This document shows, in pieces, positions 14,601-25,427 of a stretch of DNA of 64,000 bases. How positions within the stretch are numbered: position 1 is the stretch's first letter; every line of letters begins with the position of its first letter. Made by a program: the position numbers and the translations under genes. Source of the stretch: Urophycis tenuis (taxonomy: Eukaryota; Chordata; Actinopteri; Gadiformes; Phycidae); assembly GCA_036785325.1 (NCBI GenBank), contig JAXIVH010000453.1, positions 1 to 64,000 of the forward strand, given 5' to 3'. Under the pieces are notes generated by a model. It did no database searches. It worked only from the letters and a program-made list of their open reading frames with translations, and was not told where the DNA came from.

Positions 14601-16133
14601 AAGCCCCCCAACGTTGTCTCAACGCGGAAGCATAAATGAAGCATAACACAGCCTTTAGAGGGCGGGGGGCAGTTGGTGATTGGTGAAGAACAGAAAGGGC
14701 CAGCAAAGTGAAATCCAAGATGCGATGGTTGGGAAATGATGTTGATGCGGGCAATAACAGTGATACTGGTGAAGATTATGATGTTGATGGAGGTAGTGAT
14801 GATGGTGATAGTGTGGTTAATGATAATGATGGTGGTGGTGTGATGGTAATAATAACAGTGGTGGTGGTGGTGATGAAATGATGGTGGTGATGATGATGAT
14901 GATGGGGGATGAATCCAGCTTGTTGATACTTACTGTGTGCTGTTACCCCGCCCAGGCCCCTGCTTCTTCCTGTCGTGCCCGGTGACGGTCGCAGAGTTCA
15001 GGCCGTGGTTCATCGACCTCTGGAACCAGTCTATCATACCGTACCTGCAGGAGGGCGCCAGGGACGGCAGCAAGGTACACACACACACACACACACACTG
15101 GCATAGATCCACTCATAAACCTTTGTGTGCAAACCAAAGGTCCTTAACACAATCATTCCACACAGACTGATGTGTTGATATCATGTTGCTCATGAAATCC
15201 ATATTCCACTCCGTCTCCTCCTCCTTCCAGGTTCATGGTCAGAAAGCTGTTTGGGAGGACCCTGTGGACTGGGTGAGAGGGACACTGCCCTGGCCCAACG
15301 CTCAGCAGGACCAGTCCAGACTCTTCCATCTACCTCCGCCTACCGTTGGCCCGTCCACAGAGGAGAAGAAGCCCCCGAAAGACACACCTCCACCCAGCAC
15401 GCTGGAGTCCGATCCGCTGGTGAGACTGGGGTCATATGTGGTTGAGATGGGAGCATGTGGGGTTGAGATGGGATCATAGGTCGTTGAGATGGGATCATAT
15501 GGAGTTGAGATGGGATCATAGGTCGTTGAGATGGGATCATAGGTCTTTGAGATGGGATCATAGGTCGTTGAGATGGGATCATATGTAGTTGAGATGGGAT
15601 CATAGATCGTTGAGATGGGATCTTAGGTCGTTGAGATGGGATCTTAGGTCGTTGAGATGGGATCATAGGTCGTTGAGATGGGATCATAGGTCTTTGAGAT
15701 GGGATCATAGGTCGTTGAGATGGGATCATATGTAGTTGAGATGGGATCATAGATCGTTGAGATGGGATCTTAGGTCGTTGAGATGGGATCATACGTTGTT
15801 GAGATGGGTGGGAATCAGGTTTAGAATTAGGCCTCAGCTTCTGATTTGTCTGTGCACATTTAACCTTTCAAAGTGAACCATTAAACGTAAATCCATAGTT
15901 AATAAATACACCATTCATCACTTATCCATAGTTGCCATAGACGCCAGAATAATGAGATGAAATATGAATGCAAACTTGAGGAATGGTAATTTGCTATGAC
16001 TGAATTAATTCTGGCTCTGTGGTCCCCTGCTGTCCAGATGGCCATGCTGCTGAAGCTCCAGGAGTCGGCCAACTACATCGAGTCTCCAGAGCGGGATTGC
16101 ACCCTGGACCCCAGCTTCCAGACTACACTGTGA
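3080..16133 (+). CDS. nav1: Neuron navigator 1 (C-terminal part, multi-exon)
   Basis: Microtubule-associated AAA+ family protein of neurite guidance; only the 3' part is present. Exons: 3080-3932, 4067-4582, about 5729-5870 (end uncertain), 6007-6202, 6323-6375, 6727-6750 (24-nt microexon), 7042-7119, 8702-8785, 9918-10023, 10227-10348, 10832-11010, 11460-11622, 11785-11983, 12084-12169, 12409-12504, 12735-12906, 13144-13409, 13491-13642, 13746-13817, 13924-14132, 14956-15074, 15231-15419, 16038-16133. From 6323 on, all exon phases join without a break. Visible parts: a Ser/Pro-rich linker (VNQTDREKEK, GLHRSMESL), a first coiled coil (QIRKLRRELESSQEKVA, DTELLDLRETIE), a Lys run KKKKKKSW, a second coiled coil (ELRSELWEKERKLTDIRLEA), then the ATPase with Walker A GPSGTGKT (13254-13277), Walker B-like IIIDD and IIGTTNQ, ending in LDPSFQTTL. 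The ending and linker match my memory of NAV1 better than NAV2 or NAV3. Two single-base frame breaks (near 3545 and 6130) interrupt the reading. Confidence 0.9.
3536..3550 (+). other. nav1: Frame break in nav1 exon (one base apparently missing)
   Basis: The frame reading SLQYRSLPRPA meets a stop a few codons later. The protein resumes one frame over as KTSTLTLTRP and continues to VNQTDREKEK. No splice signals surround the switch. One missing base near 3,541-3,546, in a GGCCGGC context, restores the frame. Confidence 0.8.
5008..5311. repeat. (CA)n microsatellite and C run
   Basis: About 45 CA units lie at 5,008-5,098, followed near 5,287-5,311 by a C-rich run, in the intron before the tentative exon at 5,729. 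Confidence 0.9.
6122..6132 (+). other. nav1: Frame break in nav1 exon (one base apparently extra)
   Basis: The frame reading MELYGASPLGSTLS shifts to AERPRSMGMVRSGSFRD at this point. Both pieces are adjacent in NAV1 (GSTLSLAERP in the mammalian protein, from memory). One extra G in the CGCG at 6,127-6,130 accounts for it. Confidence 0.75.
6540..6825. repeat. Polypyrimidine tract and long C homopolymer in nav1 intron
   Basis: An irregular CTCTCCTCTC tract runs over 6,540-6,672 and a C run of about 33 bases lies at 6,791-6,823. They flank the 24-nt microexon at 6,727-6,750. The other strand is almost pure purine and G-rich. Confidence 0.9.
7966..8233. repeat. 34-bp minisatellite in nav1 intron
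   Basis: About eight tandem copies of a 34-bp unit containing GTATCAATTATCACACAGTA; later copies are about 30 bp (GCCTATCAGTTATCACACAG). It is followed by a (TG)n tract at 8,311-8,354 and a G run. Confidence 0.9.
9241..9901. repeat. Cluster of CA/GT microsatellites and a 12-bp repeat
   Basis: (CA)n at 9,241-9,300, a 12-bp repeat (unit ATGTGTACTCAC) at about 9,560-9,632, and about 39 GT units at 9,823-9,901. The GT tract ends 16 nt before the acceptor of the nav1 exon at 9,918. Confidence 0.9.
10366..10581. repeat. AT-rich minisatellite in nav1 intron
   Basis: Tandem copies of a unit close to CTATATAACTATAACTATAG fill the start of the intron after the exon ending at 10,348. Confidence 0.9.
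14735..14910. repeat. GAT/GGT-rich degenerate trinucleotide tract
   Basis: Interspersed GATGATGGT and GGTGGTGATG units in the nav1 intron before the exon at 14,956. Confidence 0.8.
15430..15812. repeat. 21-bp minisatellite in nav1 intron
   Basis: About 17-18 tandem copies of a 21-bp unit containing GTTGAGATGGGATCATAGGT, with variants CATATGTA, CATAGATC and CTTAGGTC. It starts just after the donor at 15,419. The array is open on the - strand but is not a gene. Confidence 0.95.
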
Positions 16134-19100
16134 AGAAAACAGTGTGGCCCTAGACTCATGTTTCCTTAGTTACATGGCTAGAGCTCTTGAGCCACGCAAC
16201 ACGGGGTGCAATCCAAATATGAACATCAAGAAAGACTCAGCGAGGAACTTCCTGCTTGTTCATGAACACATGTAGACGTACAGTACTACACTTAAAGGAC
16301 CTAAGAAGCAAATTATTATCTGCAACAGTTATGGGCTGCCATAGCAATATACATTATTGTAAATTGCTCTCTATAACAATATTGGAGAAAAACTATAACA
16401 TTGCTCTCTAGTATCTCTATCGTATGCCGGGAAATGTATTGATGTGTCTGGTTTTTGTCTTAAGTCCTTTAAAGTAGGTCCGACAACTGCATAGTAGCCA
16501 GAGTAATATGACACCCAATTGAGTTTATCTCACACATCCTAGTTCTATTCTAACTGCCATTAGGAAATGGCATTTAACTTAATTTTACTCAAGTCAAACA
16601 CATTAGACCATGGAATTAACCAAGAAATGGGAATAATTATTAAGTGATACAACATTCAGAAACCCTCAACACAGACTTATTTGGTTGACAGCCTAAATGC
16701 ACTTTATTTTCTATTAAATTTGACCTAGCTGTGCTAGTGACTGTGACTCAATGGGAACTATTAGAATGGCCAAACTATGTAGTTCCTCTTCTATCCTCTA
16801 GGGGGCAGTGTTTACCAACCGCTGCCTCAGTGCTCTGGTGCGTATCCTTCAAAGGTGCCTGTAGAACACCACACACACACACACACGACATAGCCTTGAG
16901 ACTATCAGGGTTGCCAGATTGGGCGGTTTTGCGGGCAAAAATGGGTTTGGGCGGGTTTAGGACAGATCGGCGGTTTTTCGTAGCCAAAACACCGACACAT
17001 CAGATCAAACAAGACAAACATCTCTCTGTGCTGACACAATCAGTAGTAGCCTCTGTTATGTTCAGAGCTGGGGCTGGTTCAGAGGCCGAACGTAACGTTG
17101 TGTCTGGGAACCACATCTTGAGCAGAGGCGGGTAAAATGGCTACAATGTTACAACTAATTATTCTTAATCTGCACATCAGAATCTTGCGGTTTTCAGTGG
17201 CTACAATGTTGCAACAAATTATTCTAATTCATCAGAATGTTGCAGTTTTCTGTGGCTACAATGTTGCAACAAATTATTCTAATTTATCAGAAGGTTGCAT
17301 CAACTAGATTAGAACTAGAGCAACTCGCGTGAAGATGGCAGTGTCGGCAGTCTGACTTCTGTCGTGGCTTCTGAAAAGTAGTGGCTCATGCGGCCAAGCA
17401 CAATAGCCTATCATAACAGACAACATGACAAGGGTTAAGAATCATTTTGCATTTAATGCTGCATACAAGTGACATATGGCTAAAATTGCACATTAAACTA
17501 ACACATTGAACCATATTAAATGGTTTAAAAAAAAAAATGGGCGGGTTTTTGTGCAATCTTGCGGTTTTTGAGGAGGTTTTGGGCTGGAAAACCTTGCTGG
17601 CATCTGGCAACCCTGGAGACTATTCGAGTATTTTTAATTGTGCCAATGTGCCATTTAATCATAGTCGCATAATTTGTGCATTGGATATCGAGTTTTGAAT
17701 TTGCAAGTACTTAAAGGAATGAACATGCATGAGTGAAACTGAAAATATAATTTTTAAGGTTACGATGACATCATTTGTCAGTGGTTTCATTAGGTCAGTG
17801 ATGGCGTGGTCCAAGAGTATGATATGATATGAAAAACACAGATTCATCACTTTCAGCGAAACTGCCAAGGTCATACTGGTGGTAGTAAACATTCCTATTC
17901 AGATGATCTACGGGTCTGGAAGCATTTTAACGTCTTGGATCCAACGGTTCTCAACAGCATATTGTTAACAGACACACACACACCACTGGAGAAACTCGCA
18001 TTTTATTCCATACCTTATATCAGATTTTAAATAGCGAGGATAGAGCTTTTAAATCGTTTTTAAAGGATTTTATACAGCATCCCCCTCACTAATTTGTATA
18101 CAGATACTGTCATCCCTACACACATCGGTTTTTATCGACGTTTCCTGGTATGTTAATTTCTGAAAACTGTCAAGACAATATTGGTTCTTTGCTACTTCAC
18201 TTTCTTGTCATTTTACATCATGTTTTACATTTTCAACTTCTGTAATTAGTTTCTTCCCATGTGTGAATGGCTTCATCTGACTCCCTGTCGCTTTAAGCTC
18301 ATTCTCTTCCCCTTTTTTGGAAGGCGTTGGTGGCTGGCACGTGTGCAAGCACTGTTAATGAGCGCTACAGAGACTGTGACAACAGTATAGGAATCACCGT
18401 GTAAAAGAAAAGTAAAGCAGACGTTTTATTCTCACATCCAGCTGTTGACCCCCAACCCCTTGCCGAGTACCTCAGACAGCTGTGTCCAGCTCTAGACAAC
18501 CATCATACCTTCTTATAACCTATAACAGAAACAGGGTGCTGGCATTAAGTGGCGATCTGCTGCTATTGCTGCTGCCTCAGACTATCTGTGCCTATCATAT
18601 ACCTTCCTGGTCATCTGTCACTGGCTGCTTTACAATACCCCAGACTGGCCTAGTCTTATAGAGGAAGTCGCTCGACAGCACTTCCTCTTAAGCCCCGCCC
18701 CCACCCCCACTCTCTCGCTCTCTCTGTCTCTCTGATGTCACTTTAAGGATGTCAACACCCACACCTTCACACCCAGGTCTAAAGAGAACTCTCTGGGGTA
18801 GACGTGGGGGATGTTTTATCACGTGGCCATCAAAGTGATGGGGGTGGTGGAGATTATGTTTGTCCAATCTTTTGCGGAAAACTGATTGTATAATGTCACT
18901 GGACACATGTTAAAAATGAACTGTTTACCAGAATGTGTTATCTAATAGCATTGGACAGCAAAAGAAAAAAAAAACACAAGCATGTTATGAATATCAGTCT
19001 GAAAAGTGTGGTCTTTATCAGGAGATAGCCTACTTGAAGGAGGACTCTGTTTAACCAGATCGGAAGCTATACCTGGAAATATGATGATGATGATGATGAA

Positions 19101-19571
19101 GATGATGCATGTCGTTCCCCCCCCCCCCCCTCTCCGTGTTTCCAAAGTGAATTGCTTTACTGGACCTACCGTTTTGACCCAAGGGGTAGGGTGGGATTTT
19201 TCTTTTTAAATAACAGAATATTACGGTTTCAACGTTGTTTTATAAGAGTTCATATTTGTTTGTTTATTTGTGTTTCCCTTATGCAATTCTTTGTAAAGCC
19301 TTCCTTCTCTTTTTTGTACAGAAGCAGCGACTAATGTAAACACTGTAAATAATCAGCGTGTCTGCGACAACAATCACTACTAAAGAATAGAGATCTATGC
19401 CCCAGAGTGACAAGCGAAAGTCTAGTTGTTGTTTCCTTCTTTTTGTTTTTCTTCCTCCTCTAATGAGAAGACGCACTTGGGTCGATGGGGGTCCTGACGT
19501 GGCTTCACGGCATGTTTCTGTAACCACATGGATCCCATATGTCTAACATTGCTCTGTGGACACTCAATAAA
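16134..19571 (+). other. nav1: Putative long 3'UTR of nav1 and its poly(A) signal
   Basis: No coding exon is seen between the nav1 stop and the mybph start. The only well-placed AATAAA I noted is at 19,566-19,571, in CACTCAATAAATTC. Mammalian NAV1 has a long 3'UTR, so this span may be the fish equivalent, but it could equally be intergenic. It contains the hAT element at 16,906-17,615. RNA reads would decide. Confidence 0.35.
16906..17615. mobile_element. Non-autonomous hAT-like DNA element (710 bp)
   Basis: Perfect 14-bp terminal inverted repeats (CAGGGTTGCCAGAT and ATCTGGCAACCCTG) are flanked by the direct repeat GAGACTAT at 16,898-16,905 and 17,616-17,623. An 8-bp target duplication is typical of hAT transposons. 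There is no transposase frame. The interior has three tandem copies of a roughly 60-bp unit (GGCTACAATGTTGCAAC...) at about 17,128-17,300, and GGCGG/GGTTTT-rich ends. Confidence 0.9.
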
Positions 19572-19826
19572 TTCATGCCAATTTTCACATCAAGGGGATC
19601 GCGTTTTTTTTTTGTTCGTATGTATTCAGACTCACAAGTCCTCCAATAGGCGGCGCAAAGTCTTTTGGCCGTCGTCGATGCAAATGTCCTCGCCATAATG
19701 TGTGAGGGTCTAGCTCTACTGTGACAAATCGAATTTATTGCTGCATGTAAACGTACCATAATGGACCGGTGGGTTCGGGCTTGAGGGCCAGAGGAGGTTC
19801 CAAACGTCTGCCCCGCCCCCCCACGC

Positions 19827-19838
19827 TACATATATATC
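19827..19838 (+). promoter_or_regulatory. mybph: TATA-like box of mybph
   Basis: TACATATATATC lies about 65-75 bp upstream of the start codon at 19,901, after a short GC-rich stretch (CCCCGCCCCCCC). The spacing would give a short 5'UTR, as is common in muscle structural genes. The assignment rests on position and sequence only. Confidence 0.3.
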
Positions 19839-19900
19839 ATAACGTCCTTGCTGTCAAGTTAATCCAGTTGACTGGCTGTCCCCACTGGGTACTTAACACG

Positions 19901-21321
19901 ATGCCAGCCAAGCCAGCACCCATCAAAAAGTCCCCGGTCAAGAAGGCTGCCGAGAAGGCGCCTGAACCGGCCCCGGAGCCCGCCCCAGTAGAGGCCCCAC
20001 CTGCCGAAGCCCCGGTGGAGGCCGCGCCCGCGGAGGTTGCACCGGCCGTGGCAGAGCCCGCCGCGGCAGAGCCCGCCGCGGCAGACCCCGCCGCCCCAGC
20101 TGAGGAAGCCCCCGCAGCGGAAGGTAGTTGCTGGTTTATCACGTGCTGGTTTATCACCAGTCATCCAGTCTGAACTAGCAAGTCATAGGCTGCATGTGCA
20201 CCTAAATAATGGAGGTCATCCTAAAATGTCCAGGAAGGAATATATATATACTTTATCTTCTTGATGCATTTCTTGATTTTACTTCTCAAGTTATTGAAAT
20301 TTATGTGAACTAGGACTACTGAAGATGCTCAGTTTATATAGCTTATGCCTATTTATTTTTTTAAACGTTGGTTACATTAATCACAGTTTAATGTCCGGTT
20401 GGCAAATGGGCTTACTTAAAATCTGTAGCACCTCCTGCTCAGTTGTCAGTCAGGTGCTTAACTCAAACATTTGTAGTGACAGAATACTTGCCCTTAATTA
20501 CTATATTTCTTTTCAGACGTCTGATTAAACAATCAAAGTGTTTCAAATGAATAATTCATAGCCAATTTACAAGACAGCCTGACAAGAAAGAGCCTTGTAA
20601 CCTTGATTCAGTCTTGACCCAAACAAGTTAAACGAGTATTTGTAACAGTTTTTTTTAACTGTTTCCAACTGTTTTTGGAGTTTAATAGAAACGGCACAAT
20701 GTGGAAAGATGATTTTTCCTTAACTACAAAGACGTCGTGGTTGTGTTACCTTCTGGTATAAATGACAGTGTTAAGTGTGTATTAACACCAGTTACATGGG
20801 CCGGGCTTTGGAGCACTAATCTCTAGCAGGGGTTTCATATCCGCGTTAGACGAGCACCACGTAGCCTGCTGGCTTCGCTCACCGTGACGTCAACGCTGTC
20901 AAAAGGTCACTTCTTGTGACCGAAATACAACTTTGTTGAGAGACGGCTGAGACAAGGTTGTTGCTTTGGTGAGATATTATGGATACAGTTAGGGTCACTC
21001 GCTGAGTTAAACCATCTCTGGTGATGTGAGCTTTCCTCTTCCTCATCCATCCCTCCCTCTCTCCTGATGATCCACCATTCCTTTCCTCCATATAAGTTTA
21101 TGTTCTTCCTCGATGATGTAATCATGCTACATACACTACTGTGCATGTATCACGGTGTCACTGATAGTGCCAGTCAAGGTGCTCTACTAACCTCAAAGTG
21201 TGTTCCTCTCCACAGGTGGTGAACACACATTGCATGTTTTAGTGTATGTGCGTGCGCACATGGCATTGTGTCATCGTGTACAAACCTTTCCTGCTTGGAC
21301 AGTGTTTACCATAACATGTGC

Positions 21322-21372
<51 letters not shown>

Positions 21373-24300
21373 TGTCACACTTAAGGTGTCTTCCAAACAT
21401 GTCTTCCAATATCTATTTATTAGTTCCGCGGGGATGCCAGTCGTGACATCCAGTTGGGGGGTCTACTTCACAGCAGTCTATTTATGACACCTTAAGATGT
21501 CCAGGAACGTCTCGGAAGATGAATAGATGTTGTGAATGGGAAAAACACAACAGCCGTCCTGTGGACTTCCCACAGCGTGCTTGTCTGCTGCTTACCGCCC
21601 TGCCCCTGCTGAGACAGTAGTGGTCGTAACAAAAAACCTGACCTGCTTGCACGCTGCAATGTCACAACATGACCCTCATGCCATGCGCTTCCCTCGCGGC
21701 CTAATCCCAACGCTAGCTGCTGCTGCTGCTGCCGCCGCTGCTGATGCGCCCGCTGGCGAGGAAGGCGCCGCTGTGCCCGCGGCCGACCCGGCGGCTGACC
21801 CCGCCGCCGCTGCAGAGGCTGCCCCGGGAGCTCCAGCGGACGGTAAAACATCTAACCTGCAAGACCGGCCCTCTCTCCGGCCCGTCTCGACCCACAGCGC
21901 CGTCAAACGTCAACAGCGCTAAGCTAGGCTTCAGAGGAAGGATGCTTTGTTGAAAAGCTAAAGAGTTATAGCACGTTGCATCTGACGCGCTTGGCCCCTG
22001 GCTGTAACTCATGCTTTGGAAGAAAAAAGAAAAGTTCAGAAAAATCACGTACAATTGTCTTTTACGCTAAACGGCCGCTGCGATGTTTGGAAACTGGAAG
22101 GCGACATTAATTGGATCCTGTAGGCGTTGCGGTGATAACGAAACATGTTTTGAATTGTTTTGTTGGATGTTTAGCTGCTCCTGCTGAAGCCGCTCAAGTT
22201 GAAGAGCCCCCCAAGGCTCCTACACCCCCTCCTCCTGCAGGTAACATGGTGGGCTGTGACCACAAGGGTCTATCAATACACATTCATATCATATCATACT
22301 TTGGAAAAACTATTATATAAATTTGCCATATTTCTATGAGCATGAACTTTTGCCAAAAATATAAAGCACAAGAATGCAATTTCCTAAATAAAAAGTGAAA
22401 AATATTTCTCAAGACACATTATTCAGGCACCATTAGTTTCATAATCCAAGTTATGTACTTAATTGATCCTACGCATAACATCCATATAATCCTGACTCTT
22501 TACAGAAGATAAATAGCTCGGGTTTGCCTGTGTGTCATTCAACCTCTAATCATCATGTATTCCTAACCAGTCCCTACCAGCGCCCCTCTGAGCTTGGTGG
22601 TGGAGGATGTGAATGACACCACGCTCACCGTCAAGTGGAGACCCCCAGAGACCATCGGAGACTCCGGTCTGGATGGATATACCGTGGAGCACTGCAAGGA
22701 AGGAAGTAGGTGCTGGACTCAAGTCAGTTAGTCGTGTGTGTGTGTGTGTCTGTGTGTGTGAGCGGGCCTGCACCTGTCTCCAGAGTGTCAGAGGGCAGAT
22801 TGACTTGTTGCCTGCCCCTGGCCGTATAGGGCCCACGCTTTGCGCCCCTGTCACCGTATCCCTTTGGACGCTGCTTTTAGAACCCGACGCGTTCTCGGAT
22901 GACAGCGGCTGCCCCCCCGCTGAGGTTTCCCCCTCCGCTTGCCAGAACCCCTTATGGGCAATTTGGTTGTAAACTTATGTCGTCAGGCAATAAACCACAC
23001 AAAGTGCCCTGATTCACGTTTGTTTATGACAGTAGAAAGCAAACACAACAACCACCCCATGCTAACCAAAAAATGCATTTCTTCGTATATGAGAATCAGA
23101 TCTATATGAAAATCAGATCATCGTTGTTCTATTTATTTCCCCATTTTTGTATTATTATTTTTTTTTTTTGTATTTGTTTTAGCCAAAGCAAATGCTACAT
23201 TAGTCATGTGTAACGCATGTGTGGTCCTCTGTGCAGGTAGCGACTGGGTCGTGGCTAACAGCGAGCTAACTCCAGCTAACCGCCTCTGCATCAAGGAGCT
23301 GACCACGGGCGACCGGTTGAACGTCCGCGTGGTGGCTGTGAACGCCGGTGGCCGTAGCGAGGCCTGTGCCCTGGTCGAGTCCGTGCCCATCCGGGAAGTT
23401 GTTGGTGAGTTTGGGCCACACCGAATGCATTTAAATCACATGAAAAGCAAGTCTATGGATGGAGGGTTGGATAGCCTACACACGAGGTGAATGCTAGCCA
23501 GTATGAAACAAGTTTACTAAAAGATAACTTCATAATATTGTATGATGTTGTATTACAGTGTATTCGCGTATTCTCTGTCCTATCTGTCTTGATATATTTT
23601 TATGACATGCACATTCTGTGTGGTATAGTCAGATGGAATACATATACGAGACAGCCTTTTTGAGACCACTGAATGAACACGTTGATTTCCACACAACCCT
23701 GTGATTGATGTTACAAGCTACAACGGCTGTCAGGTAGGATTTAAACGGATACGAGTTCAGATTTTCAGATGACACGGCTGCAGAAGGGGTTCTCTTCAGT
23801 GTTGTGGACCACGGCCTCTTCAAAGCCTTCGCAACGCAGGAGAGCTATCTTGAGAATGCTCACGTTGCACCGTGGGTGTAAAAGGTGGTCCTCAGTGCCA
23901 ATGTCAGAGATGGACCCCGCAGCTGTATGGGCATCAATCCTGATGGTGATGACAAGACCTTTCATTAGCTTTAATTTATACATACTACCGGGGTGCGCCC
24001 AGCAGAACTGTTAAGTAGACAATCTTGGCAGTGCCCTCAGCCATGTTACGCCTCCCCTACAATCTAACATCACCCCGTATTCAAATGCCTCATGATTACC
24101 ATACATTTAAATATGACCTGCACAGAAGGGCATGCTACTGGTAGTAAACAACGAGAGTAAAAAAGTATCTGTGTAAAACAAGAGTTCATGGCCAAAGCTT
24201 TGCGTGCAGATCAAAACAAATGATGTTTATGTGGTAACTGCAGTGCGCAGTGGTGTGCCTTTAAGATGTCCCTGTGACGTGTCAGTCAGCGACAACAGGG

Positions 24301-25195
24301 GGATTTATGGCCTGTCGGGCAGGTGAAGCAAAACGTTTGTCTGATCAGCTGTCGCACTGTCGCACACCCTGTAAAAACCACAACCTTGATGTCACAAACT
24401 CACTTTCACTCATTTCATGGTTGTAGGTTTGAAGGTCTGAAACGTTTTCAAAGCTAGTGAGTATGGATTCATTAAACATACTGGGTGGTCCAAAAATAAC
24501 GGTCAATTTTGAAGAAAAAAAACCCCTGATAATTGCTTTTGCTCCAGCAAAGGTGCCGCTTGTCCATATCTCCGTTTTATGTCGGTGTCCTGTGCTAAAC
24601 CAGTGTCAACACTGGGTGTTTTTGGCAGTGTTAATGGCCCACAGAGGTCAAACTGATGCTTCCCATATACTTTTATAACCACCTCCCACAGACACGCACA
24701 CTGTAGACAGCTTCCACAACACTCCATGCGTAAGGTCAAGACGGCAGGCATTTCCTCTACTAAGCGGCAACTAAGAGATAGATCAAATGCTCAGAGCGAC
24801 TCCAATTGGCCATCTCCTTGTGCTCACACCTTGTCGTCATTCACACGCGAGCTGCACACTTTTTGCTGTGATACCGCAGAGCCGTGAGTCACCGGGGCTA
24901 ATTCCCTCCCTGACACCATGGCTTGTGTGTCCCCTACTTGGTCTACCTTTGGCAGGGCCGTGCCGCCTTGGACTGTCCTTCCACATGCACGACACATTTT
25001 CCGGTTGAGGGATCAAGCCCCTGGGAACAAATAACCTCCCCCCGTTGCAACCAGAAGCAACAGTTCAATCTAGTGGAGCGAAACGTGAGCCTAATGAACG
25101 GATTGGAGATGGCCTACAGGGATTACGCTCAGCTGTGTTCTCAGTCGCTCATATCCTGCAGACACTGGCCAGGCGTGAGCACACACACACACACA

Positions 25196-25274
<79 letters not shown>

Positions 25275-25395
25275 CCTCAAAGATAGAAAGTACACACAGT
25301 ACACACGTTACACACGTTTCTCAAAAAGAGGATGTTGCTTTCTGTTCTTAGGCCAAGGAGGACGATGCAGTGAAGCACACTGATTAGCAGGGATT

Positions 25396-25427
<32 letters not shown>

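Noticed and set aside
15340..15792. 150-codon - strand frame of repeated MIPSQRP units
   Set aside because: It is the 21-bp minisatellite, whose unit length is a multiple of three; no start context, splice sites or conserved protein.
3080..16133. NAV2 or NAV3 instead of NAV1
   Set aside because: The family shares the AAA+ part, but the linker (VNQTDREKEK) and the C-terminal end (LDPSFQTTL) fit NAV1 as I remember it. A tree would settle it.
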